Shown piece after piece: positions 1 to 9,487 of a DNA stretch of 64,000 nt. Origin of the DNA: Georgenia satyanarayanai (GTDB lineage Bacteria > Actinomycetota > Actinomycetes > Actinomycetales > Actinomycetaceae); NCBI RefSeq assembly GCF_023715365.1, contig NZ_JAMBNZ010000002.1, positions 351,183-415,182 on the forward strand, read 5' to 3'. Within the stretch, counting starts at the first letter, position 1. The number at the start of each line of letters is the position of its first letter. A program made the translations under genes and the position numbers. The notes under the pieces are model-generated. The model saw nothing but the letters and a program-made list of their open reading frames with translations. It searched no databases and had not been told where the DNA came from.

Positions 1-1711
<1,711 letters not shown>

Positions 1712-1800
1712 ATCTGCTCCTCTTGCCGCTTCGCTGCTGCGCTTCTGTCGGTCATCGTCCCACGCGGGTGGAGCCGTCGCAGCAGCCGCCACCCACAAGT

Positions 1801-1818
1801 TATCTCGACATCAAGATA
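1801..1818. promoter_or_regulatory. 18-bp palindromic operator candidate in the acnA promoter
   Basis: Read on the acnA strand the site is TATCTTGATGTCGAGATA. Seven of nine symmetric pairs match and the other two differ only by transitions. It is a conspicuous AT-rich island about 90 bp before the acnA GTG. A weak -35/-10 pair (TGACTT, 16 bp, TATCTT) would place the palindrome across the -10, which fits a repressor site. The cognate regulator cannot be named from sequence. Confidence 0.6.
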
Positions 1819-1870
1819 CTTTGTCGGCCGGGTGAAGTCACGCCGAAGCTCCCGGCGCGTCGTCTCCCGC

Positions 1871-3172
1871 TCAGCTCGCGCGGGGCTCGAGCACCGCGAC
1901 GCACTCGACGTGGTGGGTGTGGGGGAAGAGGTCGTAGCCGGTGAGGGCGGTGACCTCGTACCCGTGGTCGACGGCGGTGCGCAGGTCGCGCGCCAGCGCC
2001 GCCGGGTCGCAGGCGACGTAGACGATCCGCCGGGGCCGCAGCTCGGTGAGCGCCGTGACGACCTCGGCCCCGGCGCGGGAGCGCGGCGGGTCCAGGACGA
2101 CGGCGTCGACGCCGCTGCCCAGCCCCTCCACGACGGCGGCGGTGACGCCGGCGACGTGGAGCGTGGCCTGCGGGCTGTCGTGGAGGTTGCGACGGGCGTC
2201 CGTGACGGCGCGCGCATTGACCTCGACGGCGTCCACGCGCCCGCTCTCACCGACGGCGCGGGCGAGCGGGACGGTGAAGAGCCCGGCCCCGGAGTACAGG
2301 TCGACGACCCGCTGCCCCGGCTCGGCGCGGACGGCGGCGAGGACGGCGTCGACGAGGGCGGCGGGGGCGTCGCGGTGGACCTGCCAGAACCCGGTGGCGT
2401 CGACGCGGTAGGAGAGGTCCCCGACGGCGGTGGCGACGCGCTCGTGCACGGCCACCCGGGCCGGAGCGCCGGCGTCGCGGCGTCCTCGGCGCCGGCGGGG
2501 ACCGCGCGTGGCAGCGAGCGAGCCGGCGGGGTCGGCGAGGTCGACGAGCCTGCCGTCGGCGAGGACGACGACGGGCCCGTCGCTCGGCGCGACGACGTCG
2601 AGCCGGGTGCCGGGCCGCACGCCGTCCCAGCGGCCGCGGGCGAAGAGCTCCGCGTCGGCGATGGCCGGCACGGCAAGCGGCATGTGCTCGAGCGGCACGA
2701 CGTCGTGGGTGCGGTGGCGGTACATGCCCGGCCGGGAGGCGGCGTCGAGCACGAGGTCGATGCGCGTGCGGGTGCCCAGGCCCTCGCGCGCGTCGTCCTC
2801 GCCGAGGGGCTCGACGACGACCGGGCCGAGGTGGTCGAGCTCGAGGTGGCCGATGCGGCGCAGCGTGTCGCGCACGACCTCCGTCTTCCAGCGGCGCTGG
2901 CCCGCCAGGGCGAGGTGCGCCAGCTCTCCCCCACCGACCCCGCCGGGGCCGGCCTCCGGCCAGCGGCTCGGGACGCGGTCCGGGGAGGCCTCGTGGACGG
3001 CGACGGCGTCCCCCCGCCAGAACTTGCGACCCTCGCCGACGTCGGTGAGACGCACGTCGACGACCTCGCCGGGGGCGGAGTGGCGCACGAAGACGACGCG
3101 GCCCTCGACGCGGGCCACGCAGTGCCCGCCGTGGGCGGGCGGGCCGACGCTGACCCCGGTCAGGACGTCCAT
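1871..3172 (-). CDS. class I SAM-dependent RNA m5U methyltransferase (TrmA/RlmD-type, TRAM domain)
   Basis: 433 residues, probably transferring a methyl group to C5 of a uridine in tRNA or 23S rRNA. An N-terminal TRAM-like beta domain (about residues 1-60) precedes the Rossmann methyltransferase core. Visible motifs are VVDLYSGAGLFTVPLA (SAM binding), LDPPRSRAG and the catalytic cysteine in YVACDPAALARDL. The N-terminal Fe-S cysteines of RlmD are absent: the equivalent stretch reads GGGELAHLALAGQRRWK. It therefore resembles the cluster-free actinobacterial subgroup. The start lies 6 nt after the stop of the upstream permease-like gene, so the two are co-transcribed. The exact RNA target is unknown. 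Confidence 0.88.
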   Translation of the reverse strand: MDVLTGVSVGPPAHGGHCVARVEGRVVFVRHSAPGEVVDVRLTDVGEGRKFWRGDAVAVHEASPDRVPSRWPEAGPGGVGGGELAHLALAGQRRWKTEVVRDTLRRIGHLELDHLGPVVVEPLGEDDAREGLGTRTRIDLVLDAASRPGMYRHRTHDVVPLEHMPLAVPAIADAELFARGRWDGVRPGTRLDVVAPSDGPVVVLADGRLVDLADPAGSLAATRGPRRRRGRRDAGAPARVAVHERVATAVGDLSYRVDATGFWQVHRDAPAALVDAVLAAVRAEPGQRVVDLYSGAGLFTVPLARAVGESGRVDAVEVNARAVTDARRNLHDSPQATLHVAGVTAAVVEGLGSGVDAVVLDPPRSRAGAEVVTALTELRPRRIVYVACDPAALARDLRTAVDHGYEVTALTGYDLFPHTHHVECVAVLEPRAS

Positions 3173-3178
3173 GGGTAC

Positions 3179-4864
3179 TCAGCTCTCCTCGGTGGGCCAG
3201 GGGACGGTGGTGACGACGGTGCCGGGCAGGGCGAGCAGCCGCGTGCGCAGCCGCTGCGGTCCGCTGCCGAGCAGGAGCCGGCGCCACCAGCGCCTGGCGG
3301 TGGTCTCGGGCAGGTAGACGACGGCGAGCCCGTCCGGCTCCGCGCGGCGGGCGGCGGCGACGTGTGCGACCACCCCCGCGCCGGTGTCGCCGGAGGGTGC
3401 GGCGAGCTCGACGAGCGCGACGGGCAGGTCCAGCGCGGCCCACTGCCGGCGCAGGGACGCCGCGGCGTCCTCGTCGACCGGCACCGTGAGCGCCTCGACG
3501 GAGGTGGCCCGCATCGCCCGCGCGCAGGTGATTGCCCGCACGGCGGGCCGGTCGAGCTCGGTGACGACGACGAAGGCGCGCACGACCGTCGGCAGCGGCC
3601 GGTCCTGGGAAACGTGGTCCAGGGCCAGGCGCGCGCGCAGCTCGCGGTCGTGTCGGCTCACACCCCACATCATCGCCGACCCGGCTGCGACGGCGACGAG
3701 CGCGGGCCAGCCACGGGGCATGGCGAGGAGGAGCAGGGCGGCGGACATGCCCGTCCCGATCCCCGTCAGCGCCCGGGCGCGGCGCGCGGTGCGGCGGCCG
3801 GCGGGCCGGTAGAGGATCTCGAGCCGGCGCCGCCACTCGCGCCGTCCGGCGTGCAGGGCGAGGAGGGCCAGGAGCAGGACGGCGACGGCGTAGCACGCGA
3901 CGAGCCGCCACGGCTGCCCGCCTCCGAGGAGGACGACGGCGACCGCCGCCCCGGCCACTGCGGTGCTGAGCCGGCGTCCGGCCGCACCGGCGGGCCAGCC
4001 GCGGCTCGCGGGCCACGTCGCGGGCGGGCGCGGCAGGCCGGACAGGGCACTCGTGCCCGCGGCGAGCAACCCGCCGGCGAGGACGACGGCGACCCACGGC
4101 TCCGCCCAGCCGCCCAGGCCCGCGTCCGTGACGGCGAGCAGCAGGACCTCGTCGCCGAGCGCGAGGCCGCCGCCGACGAGCGCGAGGACAAGCACGACGG
4201 CCGCTCCGGCGGTCGCGGCGCGCGGCAGCCCGCGCCGGCGGGTGACGAGGAGTGCGGGCTGGAGCACCGCGCCGGTGAGGGCCACGGCGCCGCCCACCGC
4301 GAGCAGCTGCGTGAGCGCCGAGCGGCCGAGCCCGCTGCGGACCGGGGGCCCCGGCGGGCCGCCGCCCGCGGCCGCCCCGGCACCCGCGGCGACGACCACG
4401 GCGAGGACGACGGCGGCGAGGACGCCGAGCCCGGCCGTCACCCGCCGTCGGTCCGGTGGTGCGACGGCGAGCCGCGCCACGAGGGCGAGCGCGACGAGGA
4501 CGGCCGCCAGGAGTGGGCGCGGCAGGGCCAGGCCGGTGGTGACGAGGAGCTCGGCCGCGGCGGCCGCCGACGCGGCGAGGAGGAGGACACGCTCGACGAG
4601 CAGCGCGGGCATGCGCACCCCGTCCGCTCCGCGCGGGGCGTCCTCGGGCAGCTGCGCGAGGGCGAGGAGGATCACGCCGAGCGCCCCGACCGTCCCGAGC
4701 ACCGCCCACCGGGCGAGCTCGTCCGCGAGCATGCCCAGGCCGGTGACACTCGCCGCGGCGGGCGCCGCGAGGGCCACGAGCGCCGCGGCCGGCGCCGGGT
4801 GGCGCTGCCTGCCGCGGGGCCGGGCGAGGAGTGCCCGGTGGAAAGCCGCGGGGTCGAGGGTCAC
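3179..4864 (-). CDS. divergent APC-permease-like membrane protein
   Basis: 561 residues, Ala/Leu/Val-rich, with many hydrophobic segments over residues 25-380 and a soluble C-terminal domain. The last 45 residues (LPETTARRWWRRLL, then LRTRLLALPGTVVTTVPW) resemble the C-terminus of the APC-family permeases usually found beside paired TrkA proteins in actinobacteria. The N-terminal membrane region lacks the usual opening motifs, so substrate and transport activity are uncertain; potassium or amino-acid transport would be guesses. GTG start, with a TAGCAT -10 eight nt upstream, so leaderless. Divergent from trkA. The methyltransferase gene follows 6 nt downstream. Confidence 0.6.
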   Translation of the reverse strand: MTLDPAAFHRALLARPRGRQRHPAPAAALVALAAPAAASVTGLGMLADELARWAVLGTVGALGVILLALAQLPEDAPRGADGVRMPALLVERVLLLAASAAAAAELLVTTGLALPRPLLAAVLVALALVARLAVAPPDRRRVTAGLGVLAAVVLAVVVAAGAGAAAGGGPPGPPVRSGLGRSALTQLLAVGGAVALTGAVLQPALLVTRRRGLPRAATAGAAVVLVLALVGGGLALGDEVLLLAVTDAGLGGWAEPWVAVVLAGGLLAAGTSALSGLPRPPATWPASRGWPAGAAGRRLSTAVAGAAVAVVLLGGGQPWRLVACYAVAVLLLALLALHAGRREWRRRLEILYRPAGRRTARRARALTGIGTGMSAALLLLAMPRGWPALVAVAAGSAMMWGVSRHDRELRARLALDHVSQDRPLPTVVRAFVVVTELDRPAVRAITCARAMRATSVEALTVPVDEDAAASLRRQWAALDLPVALVELAAPSGDTGAGVVAHVAAARRAEPDGLAVVYLPETTARRWWRRLLLGSGPQRLRTRLLALPGTVVTTVPWPTEES

Positions 4865-4903
4865 GGAAGGTCATGCTAGGCCCGTACGCGGTAGCGTGCC
4901 GAC
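4865..4903. promoter_or_regulatory. compact divergent promoter, both transcripts apparently leaderless
   Basis: Only 39 bp separate the two GTG starts. The minus strand has TAGCAT at 4873-4878, eight nt before GTG 4864. The plus strand has TAGCGT at 4892-4897, six nt before GTG 4904. No Shine-Dalgarno is seen for either gene. The two RNA polymerase sites must overlap. Confidence 0.55.
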
Positions 4904-5572
4904 GTGCACTTCGTCATCATGGGCTGCGGCCGCGTGGGGTCCTCCCTCGCCGTCCAGCTCGAGGAGCAGGGCCACTCGGTGGCCGTCCTCGACCAGAACC
5001 CCGACGCCTTCCGTCGGCTGCCCGACGACTTCTCCGGGCAGCGCGTCACCGGCCTCGGCTTCGACCGCGACGCCCTGTCGCAGACCGGGATCGAGGAGGC
5101 CTACGGCTTCGCCGCCGTCTCCAGCGGCGACAACTCCAACATCCTCGCGGCCCGCGTGGCCCGTGAGACGTTCGGGGTGGGCAGCGTCGTCGCCCGGATC
5201 TACGACCCCCGGCGCGCCGAGGTCTACGAGCGCCTCGGCATTCCCACCGTGGCCACCGTGCGCTGGACCGCCGACCAGGTCCTGCGGCGCCTGCTCCCCG
5301 CCGGTGCCACGGCCGACTACCGCGACGCCTCCGGTCGCGTGTCCCTCCTCCAGCTCGATGTCCACAGCGGCTGGGTGGGACGCCCGCTCGTCGACCTCGA
5401 GGTGGCGTCCGGGGCACGGGCGGCCTTCCTCACCCGCCGCGGCTCGGGTCTGCTGCCCGACGCCGGCACGGTCCTCCAGGATGGTGACCTCCTCCACGTG
5501 CTCGCGGTGACCGAGGGCGTCGAGCAGGTCCAGCGGGTGCTGTCCGCGCCCCCGCGCGAGGAGGAGGTCTGA
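4904..5572 (+). CDS. trkA: TrkA-type potassium uptake regulator, copy 1
   Basis: 222 residues: an RCK_N Rossmann domain (MGCGRVGSSLA nucleotide-binding loop at the N-terminus, acidic D at the end of strand 2 in VLDQNP) followed by an RCK_C domain from about residue 135. Proteins of this type are cytoplasmic NAD(H)/ATP-sensing gating subunits of Trk/Ktr potassium channels. The stop overlaps the start of the second trkA copy (TGATG), so the two are translationally coupled and probably form one regulator. No TrkH/KtrB pore subunit is in the window. Confidence 0.9.
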   Translation: MHFVIMGCGRVGSSLAVQLEEQGHSVAVLDQNPDAFRRLPDDFSGQRVTGLGFDRDALSQTGIEEAYGFAAVSSGDNSNILAARVARETFGVGSVVARIYDPRRAEVYERLGIPTVATVRWTADQVLRRLLPAGATADYRDASGRVSLLQLDVHSGWVGRPLVDLEVASGARAAFLTRRGSGLLPDAGTVLQDGDLLHVLAVTEGVEQVQRVLSAPPREEEV

Positions 5573-6246
5573 TGCGCGTCGTCATCGCCGGGGCCGGCAG
5601 CGTGGGCCGGTCCATCGCCCGTGAGCTCCTCTCCCACGGCCACTCCGTCACCCTCGTCGACCGTCAGCCCGCCGCCATGCGCATCGCCTCGGTGGCCGAC
5701 GCCGAGTGGCAGCTCGCCGACGCGTGCGAGATCTCCAGCCTCGCGGAGGCCGGGGTGGACGCCTGCGACGTCGTCGTCGCCGCGACCGGCGACGACAAGG
5801 CGAACCTCGTCATCTCCCTGCTCGCCAAGACCGAGTTCGGGGTGCCGCGCGTCGTCGCACGGGTCAACAACCCGAAGAACGAGTGGATGTTCGACTCCGC
5901 GTGGGGCGTGGACGTCCAGGTCTCCACGCCGCGGATCATGACGGCCCTCGTCGAGGAGGCCGTCACCGTCGGCGACCTCGTGCGGATCTTCTCCTTCCAC
6001 GGCTCGGACACGAGCCTGCACGAGGTGACGCTCGCGCCCGGCTCGGCCGTCGCCGGCCGCACGGTCCGGGAGCTCGACTGGGGCCCGGGGTGCTTCCTCT
6101 CGGCCATCATCCGGGCGGGTGAACCCGTGCCGCCGGACCCGGACGAGCGGGTGCTCGCCGGGGACCGGCTCGTCCTCGTGCTCAGTGAGCGGGCTGACCC
6201 GGCTGCGCTGCAGCGCCTGGTCGCTCCCGCACCAGCAACCACGTGA
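5572..6246 (+). CDS. trkA: TrkA-type potassium uptake regulator, copy 2
   Basis: 224 residues, same RCK_N/RCK_C layout as the preceding gene: MRVVIAGAGSVGRSIARELL, the acidic residue in VTLVDRQP, and a C-terminal domain with a GRTVRELDW turn. It starts within the stop codon of copy 1. Its last 65 nt overlap the convergent DUF3159 gene, so the two transcripts are antisense at their 3' ends. Confidence 0.9.
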   Translation: MRVVIAGAGSVGRSIARELLSHGHSVTLVDRQPAAMRIASVADAEWQLADACEISSLAEAGVDACDVVVAATGDDKANLVISLLAKTEFGVPRVVARVNNPKNEWMFDSAWGVDVQVSTPRIMTALVEEAVTVGDLVRIFSFHGSDTSLHEVTLAPGSAVAGRTVRELDWGPGCFLSAIIRAGEPVPPDPDERVLAGDRLVLVLSERADPAALQRLVAPAPATT

Positions 6247-6907
6247 CCCACAGGGCCAGGGCCCACAGCGGGACACCCATGACGAGGCGGGCGGTGCCCA
6301 GCCACGCCGTCGACGCGTCGAGGTAGAGCGGCAGCTGGACCGCCAGGCGCGCGACGAAGAGGCCGATCCACAACCAGGTCGCGGCGGTGTAGCGGCGCAG
6401 GCGCGGGCGCTGCTCGGGGTCGGTGCGCCAGGCGAAGCCCTCCTGACGCAGGAGGGCGACGACGACGCCGACGAGCGGCCACCGCACGACGGTGCTGACG
6501 AGCAGGCCGGCCCCGTAGACGGCGTTGGTCCACAGGCCCAGGGCAAAGTAGTCCTGCGCCTCGCCCGAGCGCCACGCCCACAGGACGCCGATGACGACGC
6601 CGACCACCCCGCCGAGCGCCTGGGTGACCGGCGTGCCGCCGACGAGCCGGGCGACGACGAGGACGACCGCGACGGCGAGCGACGCGACGAGCGGGGGCAC
6701 GAGCTCCTGGCCCGCGACGAGATAGACGACGACGAAGACGAGCCCGGGGGCCACCGACTCGACGAGGCCGCGGACACCACCGACGGCGTCCGCCACGGAG
6801 AAGTCCTCCCCGGCGAGCTGGCTCATCCGTGAGCGGGTCACCGCCTCGGCGACGACCTCTGGTGCGCTGTCGGGCGCGCCGCCCGGGTCGGTGGGGCCGG
6901 TGGTCAT
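6182..6907 (-). CDS. DUF3159 membrane protein
   Basis: 241 residues with a short hydrophilic N-terminus (about 45 residues) and roughly six membrane segments, for example LVFVVVYLVAGQELVPPLVA and LVSTVVRWPLVGVVVALL. Its place after the DUF3710 and OB-fold genes, upstream of convergent trkA, is the usual actinobacterial context of DUF3159. No biochemical function is known to me. It overlaps the OB-fold gene by 4 nt (ATGA), indicating translational coupling, and trkA copy 2 by 65 nt tail to tail. Confidence 0.87.
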   Translation of the reverse strand: MTTGPTDPGGAPDSAPEVVAEAVTRSRMSQLAGEDFSVADAVGGVRGLVESVAPGLVFVVVYLVAGQELVPPLVASLAVAVVLVVARLVGGTPVTQALGGVVGVVIGVLWAWRSGEAQDYFALGLWTNAVYGAGLLVSTVVRWPLVGVVVALLRQEGFAWRTDPEQRPRLRRYTAATWLWIGLFVARLAVQLPLYLDASTAWLGTARLVMGVPLWALALWVTWLLVRERPGAAAQPGQPAH

Positions 6908-7179
6908 GAGTCCTCCCGCAGCAGCTGGTAGGCCGGGTTGAAGATGGTGGGCCGCAGCTCACCGGAGTGGACGACACCCTCGGCGACGAGCCGCCGGCCG
7001 GGGGTGATGCCGGGGATCTCGCGGCGGCCCAGCCACACGAGGTCGACCTCGGTGCTGCCGTCGGCGAGCCGCCCGACGAGCCCCACGGGGGACCCCGCGG
7101 GACGGTAGGTGACGGCCACGAGGACACCGTCGACGCGGGTGCGCCGGCGGCTGAGGGCCTCGGGCACGGACAGGCTCAC
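6904..7179 (-). CDS. small OB-fold nucleic-acid-binding protein
   Basis: 91 residues. The start GTG 7179 was chosen because it follows the DUF3710 stop by 5 nt and is preceded by GAGGGAC. The sequence reads as a single OB barrel: VDGVLVAVTYRPAG, VDLVWLGRREIPGITPG, RLVAEGVVH, and a C-terminal FNPAYQLL that is common in this family. It resembles the OB-fold domain seen in DNA helicase RecG-like proteins, suggesting nucleic-acid binding, but a partner is not evident. Member of the dut operon. Confidence 0.82.
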   Translation of the reverse strand: MSLSVPEALSRRRTRVDGVLVAVTYRPAGSPVGLVGRLADGSTEVDLVWLGRREIPGITPGRRLVAEGVVHSGELRPTIFNPAYQLLREDS

Positions 7180-7184
7180 GTCCC

Positions 7185-7901
7185 TCAGCGGATCTCGGTG
7201 ATCTCGGGACCGCGGGCGAGCGGGTCGAAGGAGGTCGTCGGGGTCTCCTCCGCCGTCGTCCCCGCGCTCGCCTTGCCGGGCACGCGGAGCATGAGGACGT
7301 CGCGCGGCGGGCGGGCCTCCTGCCCGCGGACGACGACGACGTCGGCGAAGAGCTCCTCGAGCTCGGTGGCGGCGTCGGGGTCGACGGCGGCGCGTCCGCT
7401 GAGGACGCCGCGGAGGAACCAGCGGGGCCCGTCGGCGCCGATGAAGCGCGCGGGGCGGTGGCCCGTGCGGCCGTCCTGGGCGGTGACGGGCAGCCGCGCG
7501 AGGATCTCGCGGCCGAAGGGGCCGTCGACCTCGTCGGCGGTGCCACCCTGCTTCTCGACCGAGGCGATGATCTCGGGGCGCAGGTCGGCCCACAGCCCGC
7601 CGGAGCGGGGGGCGGCGAAGGCCTGGAGCTGGAGCGCGGAGCCGGACACGGACAGGCTGGTGGCCACGACCTGCCGAGTGCGCTTGTCCATCTCCATCCG
7701 CAGCTTGAGGCCGGGGCGGGCGGGGACGCGCAGCGCGCCGAGGTCGAGGCGCTGACCGAGCTCGGGGACGTCGGCGACGTCCCAGGGGCCGCGGCCCGTG
7801 GGGGCGGTCGCGGCGTCGTCTGCCGTGGCGTCGTCGGGCGGTGCGTCGGTCTTGGCCGGCGCGGTCTCGTCGCCCTTGCGGCGTCGTGAGAAGAGCCCCA
7901 T
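7185..7901 (-). CDS. DUF3710 family protein
   Basis: 238 residues: a charged, low-complexity N-terminus (MGLFSRRRKGDETA then Asp/Ala-rich) before the conserved DUF3710 core starting near GPWDVADVPEL. The core contains LDLGALRVPARPGLKLRMEMD and FIGADGPRWFLRGVLSGRA. The function is unknown. Its ATG overlaps the dut stop by one base, and the OB-fold gene follows after 5 nt, so dut-DUF3710-OB-DUF3159 is one coupled operon. Confidence 0.88.
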   Translation of the reverse strand: MGLFSRRRKGDETAPAKTDAPPDDATADDAATAPTGRGPWDVADVPELGQRLDLGALRVPARPGLKLRMEMDKRTRQVVATSLSVSGSALQLQAFAAPRSGGLWADLRPEIIASVEKQGGTADEVDGPFGREILARLPVTAQDGRTGHRPARFIGADGPRWFLRGVLSGRAAVDPDAATELEELFADVVVVRGQEARPPRDVLMLRVPGKASAGTTAEETPTTSFDPLARGPEITEIR

Positions 7902-8374
7902 CAGTTCTCGCCTCCTGCTCCGGTGGCCGTCCAGCCACCCGTTGACCCCAGCCCGCCCGTGCCGCGTAGCGACTCCGGCAGGTCCTGCACCTCGGTGAAC
8001 CGGGCCTGCGCGACGCGCTGCACGACGAGCTGCGCCACGCGGTCGCCGCGTGCGATCCGCACCGTCTCCCGGAGGTCGGTGTTGAGGAGGATCACCTTGA
8101 CCTCACCCCGGAACCCAGCATCTACGGTACCCGGCGCGTTGACGACCGTGACACCGTGCCGCGCGGCCAGCCCGGAGCGGGGGTGGACGAAGGCCGCCCA
8201 GCCCTCGGGGAGCGCGATCGCCACGCCCGTGGGGACCACCGCCCGCTCCCCCGGCGCCAGCTCGACGCCGTGGCGGGCGTGGAGGTCGGCCCCGGCGTCC
8301 CCGGGGTGGGCGTATGACGGTGCCGGCAGGTCCGGGTCGAGCCGGACGAGCGGGACGTCGACGTAGTCACTCAC
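7901..8374 (-). CDS. dut: deoxyuridine 5'-triphosphate nucleotidohydrolase (dUTPase)
   Basis: 157 residues. It hydrolyses dUTP to dUMP and PPi, keeping uracil out of DNA and feeding thymidylate synthesis. All five trimeric-dUTPase motifs are visible: DAGADLHA, PRSGLAARHG, VNAPGTVDAGFRGE, RGDRVAQLVVQ and the C-terminal RGTGGLGSTGG arm. The start is GTG 8374 (VSDYVDV); a -10-like TACAGT lies 7 nt upstream on this strand, so the message is probably leaderless. First gene of the operon. Confidence 0.95.
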   Translation of the reverse strand: MSDYVDVPLVRLDPDLPAPSYAHPGDAGADLHARHGVELAPGERAVVPTGVAIALPEGWAAFVHPRSGLAARHGVTVVNAPGTVDAGFRGEVKVILLNTDLRETVRIARGDRVAQLVVQRVAQARFTEVQDLPESLRGTGGLGSTGGWTATGAGGEN

Positions 8375-8493
8375 GCCCGCGACTGTACTGACCCGGCCGC
8401 GCGGCCCCAACCACCGTCCACCTCGCCGGCCACGGCATGCAGGCCGGCCGACCGACGAGAACGACGGCACGGGCGGGGTGGGAGAGTGGTGCC

Positions 8494-9003
8494 GTGGACT
8501 CCGTCATCTTCTCCGAGCGCCTGCACCCCCGTCCGGTCAACCTCGCGCTCGGCGCGCTCGCCGGTGCGGCGGTCGGCGTGCTCGTGTGGCCCTTCAGCGC
8601 CACGGCCGGCTACGTCATCGGGGTGCTGGCGGCGGTCGCCGTCGTCGGCGCGCTGCTCGTCAGCTCGCCGCGGGTCGTCGTCGACCTCGGGGACGAGGAG
8701 CTCGGCACGGGTCCGGTGCTGCACGCCGCGAACGCACGAATCGGCGTCGTGCACCTCGGGAGGACCGAGGTGCTCGACGCCGATGCGATGGTTGCGGCCA
8801 TGGGCCCGCAGGCCGATGCTCGCGCCTTTGTCTGCCAGCGCGCGTGGGTGCGGCAGGGCCTGCGTGTGGAGGTCGTCGACCCGCAAGACCCGACGCCCTA
8901 CTGGCTCGTGGCCAGCCGGCGTCCTGCCGAGCTGGCCGCGGCCCTGGGACGGGCAGGTCAGGCGGCGCACTCCGAGCAGACGAGCTGGCCGCCGTCCTCG
9001 TAG
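8494..9003 (+). CDS. DUF3093 family membrane protein
   Basis: 169 residues from GTG 8494, preceded by GGGAGAG. Two adjacent hydrophobic helices (LALGALAGAAVGVLVW and YVIGVLAAVAVVGALLV) are followed by a beta-rich cytosolic domain ending in PYWLVASRRPAELAAAL. This is the DUF3093 pattern; the role is unknown. Divergent from dut. Its 3' end overlaps the convergent DUF4193 gene by 46 nt. Confidence 0.82.
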   Translation: MDSVIFSERLHPRPVNLALGALAGAAVGVLVWPFSATAGYVIGVLAAVAVVGALLVSSPRVVVDLGDEELGTGPVLHAANARIGVVHLGRTEVLDADAMVAAMGPQADARAFVCQRAWVRQGLRVEVVDPQDPTPYWLVASRRPAELAAALGRAGQAAHSEQTSWPPSS

Positions 9004-9257
9004 GCGAGCTGGCTGCGGTGGTGCACGAGGAAGCACCGCGAGCAGGTGAACTCGTCGGCCTGGCGCGGCAGCACCCGGACGGAGAGCTCCTCGTTGCTGA
9101 GGTCGGCACCCGGGAGCTCGAAGCCCTCGGCGGCCTCCGCCTCGTCCTCGTCGACCGAGGGAGAGCTCTTCTCGGCCCGCCGGGCCTTGAGCTCCTCGAT
9201 CGAGTCCTCGGAGAGGTCCTCCTCGTTCTTGCGAGGCGCGTCGTAGTCGGTCGCCAT
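8958..9257 (-). CDS. DUF4193 family protein
   Basis: 99 residues, ATG at 9257 (MATDYDAPRKNEEDLSEDS). The acidic N-terminal half is followed by a two-cysteine-pair C-terminus (CSRCFLVHHRSQL, then CSEC), which probably binds zinc. This is the conserved DUF4193 layout; no function is established. It overlaps the 3' end of the DUF3093 gene. The 230 bp upstream (9258-9487), between this gene and the phosphatase gene, contain no gene and no clear promoter. Confidence 0.88.
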   Translation of the reverse strand: MATDYDAPRKNEEDLSEDSIEELKARRAEKSSPSVDEDEAEAAEGFELPGADLSNEELSVRVLPRQADEFTCSRCFLVHHRSQLAYEDGGQLVCSECAA

Positions 9258-9487
9258 GTAGACGTCACGCTCCGGTTCGTCTAGTTGTGTCAGGGGCACG
9301 GCTCGTGCCGTACCTCAGGAACGTCGAGAGCCCCGTGTTGTTCCCGCGGCACCCGGATTGTGCACCATGAGTCGGTCCGCCGTCGCGGTCGGGCCCGCAC
9401 CAAGGCCTGAGTTTCCGCCGCGATCCGCGCGTTGTCGAGTGCAGAGCTCCCCGCGGTGTGACCGGAATCTCTCGGCCGGCGGGCCGT

